The notes under the pieces were generated by a model that was not told where the DNA came from, made no database searches, and saw only the letters and a program-made list of their open reading frames with translations. The translations under genes and the position numbers were made by a program. A DNA stretch of 15,467 nucleotides from Lentzea aerocolonigenes (GTDB lineage: Bacteria > Actinomycetota > Actinomycetes > Mycobacteriales > Pseudonocardiaceae): NCBI RefSeq assembly GCF_000955955.1, contig NZ_JYJG01000469.1, positions 1 through 15,467 of the forward strand. The letters are read 5' to 3'. Positions 13,395 through 15,467 of the stretch are shown here, one piece after another. Positions within the stretch are counted from its first letter, which is position 1; every line of letters begins with the position of its first letter.

Positions 13395-14279
13395 ATGGCA
13401 CGCAAGGCAGTGGTCACCGCGGGGACCGGAGGCATCGGGCTGGAGACGGCGCTCGGGCTGGCGAAGGCCGGATACGCCGTCACGGTCGTCGGGCGCGACG
13501 CCTCACGGGGCGCACAGGCCGTGGAGAGGATCAACGCCGGGGGAGGGGAACCCGCCCGGTTCCTGCGGGCCGACCTGTCCTCACTCGACCAGGTGAAGGC
13601 CCTCGGCGAACGGATCGCGAACGAGGGCGACCTGGCGGTGCTGGTCAACAACGTCGGCGCGATGTTCGCAGACCGCACCGACCTCGACGGCGTCGAAGCG
13701 ACATTCGTGGTCAACCACCTGTCACCCGCACTCCTGACCGAACTGCTGCTCCCAGCCCTGACCGCCGGAGCACCCAGCCGCGTCGTCAACGTGACCACCG
13801 CAGCGGTCGCACTGGCCAAGAAGGTGTTCGACCACGCCGAACCACCCGGCGGCTACTACGGCTTCCACTGGTACGGACGCGCCAAGCTCGCGAACCTCGC
13901 CCACACCCTCGACCTCGCCCAACGACTGCAGGGGACCGGAGTAACCGTGCTCGCCGCAGATCCCGGAGGCGCCGCCACCGACATGACCAACGGTACGACG
14001 CGCAAGCCCAAGATCGTCTCGCCAGGACTCCGGCTCCTCTGGCCCCTCGTACGACGCAGGTTCGAACGATCCACCTCCGGCCCGGCCTCAGCCGCCGCCC
14101 GCTCGTCGATCGTGGCCGCCACCGACCCAACCCTGACCACCGGCTTGCTGATCAACGCGCAGGGAACACCCGTGACGCCCATCAAGGCAGCGACAGACCC
14201 ACATGTGGTGACCGCAGTGCGCAGACTCACGGAACAGCACCTGCCGCAGACCCGCGTTCCGGATGGCGTATCCAATTAA
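13395..14279 (+). CDS. SDR family oxidoreductase (retinol dehydrogenase/protochlorophyllide reductase-like)
   Basis: A 294-aa extended-type short-chain dehydrogenase. The cofactor motif TAGTGGIG is at residues 8-15, VVGRD (31-35) contains the Arg typical of NADPH preference, NNVG is at 85-88, and Y160 and K164 form the YxxxK motif (WYGRAKLAN). The strand before the active site reads VVNVTTAAV (130-138), so the usual catalytic Ser appears to be Thr135. ATG 13395 follows a GGGG-rich ribosome binding region. The frame is open far upstream but only as read-through of non-coding sequence. The TetR gene starts 9 bp downstream, so the pair is one operon, controlled by the operators before each gene. 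Ligands or substrates of the pair are not predictable. Confidence 0.92.
   Translation: MARKAVVTAGTGGIGLETALGLAKAGYAVTVVGRDASRGAQAVERINAGGGEPARFLRADLSSLDQVKALGERIANEGDLAVLVNNVGAMFADRTDLDGVEATFVVNHLSPALLTELLLPALTAGAPSRVVNVTTAAVALAKKVFDHAEPPGGYYGFHWYGRAKLANLAHTLDLAQRLQGTGVTVLAADPGGAATDMTNGTTRKPKIVSPGLRLLWPLVRRRFERSTSGPASAAARSSIVAATDPTLTTGLLINAQGTPVTPIKAATDPHVVTAVRRLTEQHLPQTRVPDGVSN
14260..14274. promoter_or_regulatory. Operator copy 3, CGGAT-N5-ATCCA
   Basis: CGGATGGCGTATCCA lies in the last codons of the SDR gene and ends 14 bp before the TetR ATG, nearly the same distance as copy 2 from the SDR start. One arm position differs (A instead of G). It could provide separate autoregulation of the TetR gene. 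Confidence 0.55.
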
Positions 14280-14288
14280 ACTGAAGGC

Positions 14289-14849
14289 ATGACGCCGCTG
14301 CGAAAGGACGCCGCCCGCAACTGGGACCGGATCCTCACCGTCGCCCGCGAACTCGTGGACGAAGGCACCCCGCTGCAGCTCAACGACGTCGCCCGCCGCG
14401 CGGGACTCGGCGTCGGCACCGTCTACCGGCACTTCCCGACCACCGAAGCGCTCCTCGAGACCGTCGCCACGCCCTGCCTCGAAGCCATCGCCGACCACGG
14501 CAACAAAGCACTCGAAGACCACGACACCTGGCGCGCCTTCTCCGAGTTCCTCACCCGACTCGTCGAAGCACAGGTCAGCGACCCGGCCCTCGCCAAAGTC
14601 GCCGCCACCGCAGCAGACACCCTGCCGCGCACCACCGAGCTCAAACAGCAGATCATCGCCACCGGCACCGAACTGCTCACCCGAGCCCGCGCAGCCGGAG
14701 CAGTACGAGAAGACGTCGCCGACAGCGACCTCGTCCCACTCATGTGCGGCATCGCCTACGCCACCTACGTCCACAGCGACGGACCAGCCGACCGGCTCCC
14801 CACCGCCCGCCGCTACCTCGACACCCTCCTCAGGGGACTGAGCGCCTGA
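14289..14849 (+). CDS. TetR/AcrR family transcriptional regulator
   Basis: A 186-aa regulator. Residues 8-55 form the DNA-binding domain: NWDRILTVARELVDEGT, the helix-turn-helix LQLNDVARRAGLGVGTVYRHF and TTEALLETV. The C-terminal part (60-186) has the arrangement of the TetR C-terminal domain common in SDR-linked actinomycete regulators, ending CGIAYATYVH...RRYLDTLLRGLSA. ATG 14289 is preceded by GAAGG. It is cotranscribed with the upstream SDR. Three matching inverted repeats flank the locus and are its probable binding sites, so it likely represses itself, the SDR gene and perhaps cadD. Confidence 0.93.
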   Translation: MTPLRKDAARNWDRILTVARELVDEGTPLQLNDVARRAGLGVGTVYRHFPTTEALLETVATPCLEAIADHGNKALEDHDTWRAFSEFLTRLVEAQVSDPALAKVAATAADTLPRTTELKQQIIATGTELLTRARAAGAVREDVADSDLVPLMCGIAYATYVHSDGPADRLPTARRYLDTLLRGLSA

Positions 14850-14850
14850 C
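14835..14850. repeat. Direct repeat copy A (end of TetR gene)
   Basis: GGACTGAGCGCCTGAC encodes the last residues and stop of the TetR protein and is repeated 64 bp downstream with one mismatch (15 of 16 identical). Confidence 0.7.
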
Positions 14851-14856
14851 GGGGGA

Positions 14857-14880
14857 GAGCAGCTCGACGAACGAGCGCTC
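14857..14880. terminator. Bidirectional hairpin terminator between convergent genes
   Basis: GAGC-(A)-GCTCG pairs with CGAGC-GCTC around the loop ACGAA, a 9-bp stem with a single bulged A. It lies between the stop codons of the convergent TetR and LLM genes and is followed by a C-rich run. There is no T-tract, as is usual for high-GC actinomycetes. Confidence 0.6.
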
Positions 14881-14898
14881 ATCGGCACCCCCCAGCAC

Positions 14899-14914
14899 GG
14901 ACTAAGCGCCTGAC
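14899..14914. repeat. Direct repeat copy B (end of LLM gene)
   Basis: GGACTAAGCGCCTGAC, one mismatch from copy A, spans the stop codon of the minus-strand LLM oxidoreductase. Both copies thus contain a stop codon for genes on opposite strands. Confidence 0.7.
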
Positions 14915-15467
14915 CGCGGCGGACCAGCCACCACGAACGCCCGCAACTCCTCCAACTCCCGCGCACCACCATCGGTGAACATCCACGTCACCCCGGCCTC
15001 CTCGTACTCCTTCACCTCCGCCGGCAACGAACCACCCCACATCGCCACGTCACAGTCAGCCGGCCCACCCGACGCCACGAAATCCGCCTTCATCCGCGCG
15101 GCATCGGCAGGGGAGAGCACCACCAGCTCGCCGTCCACGAACGTCGCCGGCACCACCCCCGCACCGTGCTCCGCCGCCCGGAACGGAACCGAACGCGGCC
15201 AGTTCCCGCCGATCCACAACGGCACCTCCACCGGCGCGAACCGCACACCCTCAGCCCGGAACAGCTCGCCCCGATGGTCGACGACATCACCCGACAACAA
15301 CGCCCGCAACAACTCGACGCCCTCAGAAAGCGCCGCCGCACGAGACATCCGCTCACCGAACGGCACGTAGTCGTCCGGCACCCCAGCGCCGACCCCCACC
15401 ACCAATCGGCCACCCGACAACCGCTGCAACGTCGAAGCCTCGTGAGCGACCTTCCACGGCCTGCGCC
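14902..15467 (-). CDS. LLM class flavin-dependent (F420-type) oxidoreductase, 5' end outside window
   Basis: The reading frame is open to the right edge, so the N-terminus is missing. The first visible residues RRPWKVAHEASTLQRLSGGRLVVGVGAG match the conserved central block of luciferase-like monooxygenases, followed by DDYVPFGE, a helix SEGVELLRALLSG, FRAEGVRF and LWIGGNWPRSVPFRAAEHGAG, and ending at VVAGPPRSGA. This order is typical of F420-dependent LLM enzymes of actinomycetes, in which the cofactor is a deazaflavin in a TIM barrel. About 188 residues are present of an expected 280-320. The substrate is unknown. It converges with the TetR gene across a hairpin terminator. Confidence 0.9.
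   Translation of the reverse strand, partial: RRPWKVAHEASTLQRLSGGRLVVGVGAGVPDDYVPFGERMSRAAALSEGVELLRALLSGDVVDHRGELFRAEGVRFAPVEVPLWIGGNWPRSVPFRAAEHGAGVVPATFVDGELVVLSPADAARMKADFVASGGPADCDVAMWGGSLPAEVKEYEEAGVTWMFTDGGARELEELRAFVVAGPPRSGA

Noticed and set aside
11835..14279. An 814-codon plus-strand frame antisense to NACHT and cadD
   Set aside because: Only its last 295 codons, from ATG 13395, show a real protein (the SDR). The rest is Arg/Gln/His-rich antisense of clear genes, typical of stop-poor high-GC DNA.
1..15467. CRISPR arrays, tRNAs, transposases, attachment sites
   Set aside because: Looked for on both strands; no regularly spaced repeats, no cloverleaf-like segments, no transposase motifs and no long terminal inverted repeats were seen.

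Overview
The window looks like chromosomal DNA from a high-GC actinomycete. Codon third positions are overwhelmingly G/C, GTG starts are frequent, several genes look leaderless, and the families present (paired SDR/regulator genes, a F420-type LLM flavin oxidoreductase, a Suc_Fer-like protein, WYL and PadR regulators) are typical of Pseudonocardiales-type soil actinomycetes. Genus cannot be fixed from this sequence. No rRNA, tRNA, insertion sequence, phage gene or CRISPR array was seen.

Left part (1-2945): a 17-base C tract at the edge, a possible small Cys-rich zinc-ribbon ORF (60-272), a TetR regulator (247-876) with a perfect inverted repeat at its 5' end, and then, on the minus strand, a tight three-gene unit: Suc_Fer-like thioredoxin-fold ferredoxin (2030-2893), a small P-loop kinase (1489-2019) and a four-TM membrane protein (827-1492). 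The unit is preceded by a good DtxR/IdeR-type iron box (2927-2945), suggesting iron-dependent repression.

Middle-left (2978-5395): a PadR regulator and a coupled SRPBCC-like small protein (minus) diverge from an SDR oxidoreductase (plus). An 18-bp palindrome sits between them and overlaps the padR -10 element. A METTL20/PrmA-like methyltransferase follows and converges, sharing a CTAG, with a VOC protein.

Middle (5392-9862): minus-strand genes run epoxide hydrolase, ZIP-family metal transporter, hairpin, IPNS-type oxygenase, VOC protein. The oxygenase keeps its iron ligands but has Leu in place of the usual 2-oxoglutarate-binding Arg. The epoxide hydrolase diverges from a WYL-domain regulator that is tightly followed by an 88-aa protein of unknown function.

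Right part (9774-15467): the most interesting gene is a 980-aa NACHT/STAND NTPase (9774-12716, minus) with intact Walker A, DGLDE Walker B and the conserved post-NACHT motif, and an all-helical N-terminal region. This architecture fits bacterial NACHT proteins, several of which are anti-phage defence genes. It lies 30 bp downstream of a CadD-type transporter on the same strand. Divergent from cadD is an SDR-TetR pair. Three copies of CGGAT-N5-ATCC(G/A) lie just before cadD, before the SDR and before the TetR gene, which looks like a local TetR operon-operator circuit. A bulged hairpin terminator flanked by a 16-bp direct repeat separates this pair from a LLM-class oxidoreductase cut by the right edge.
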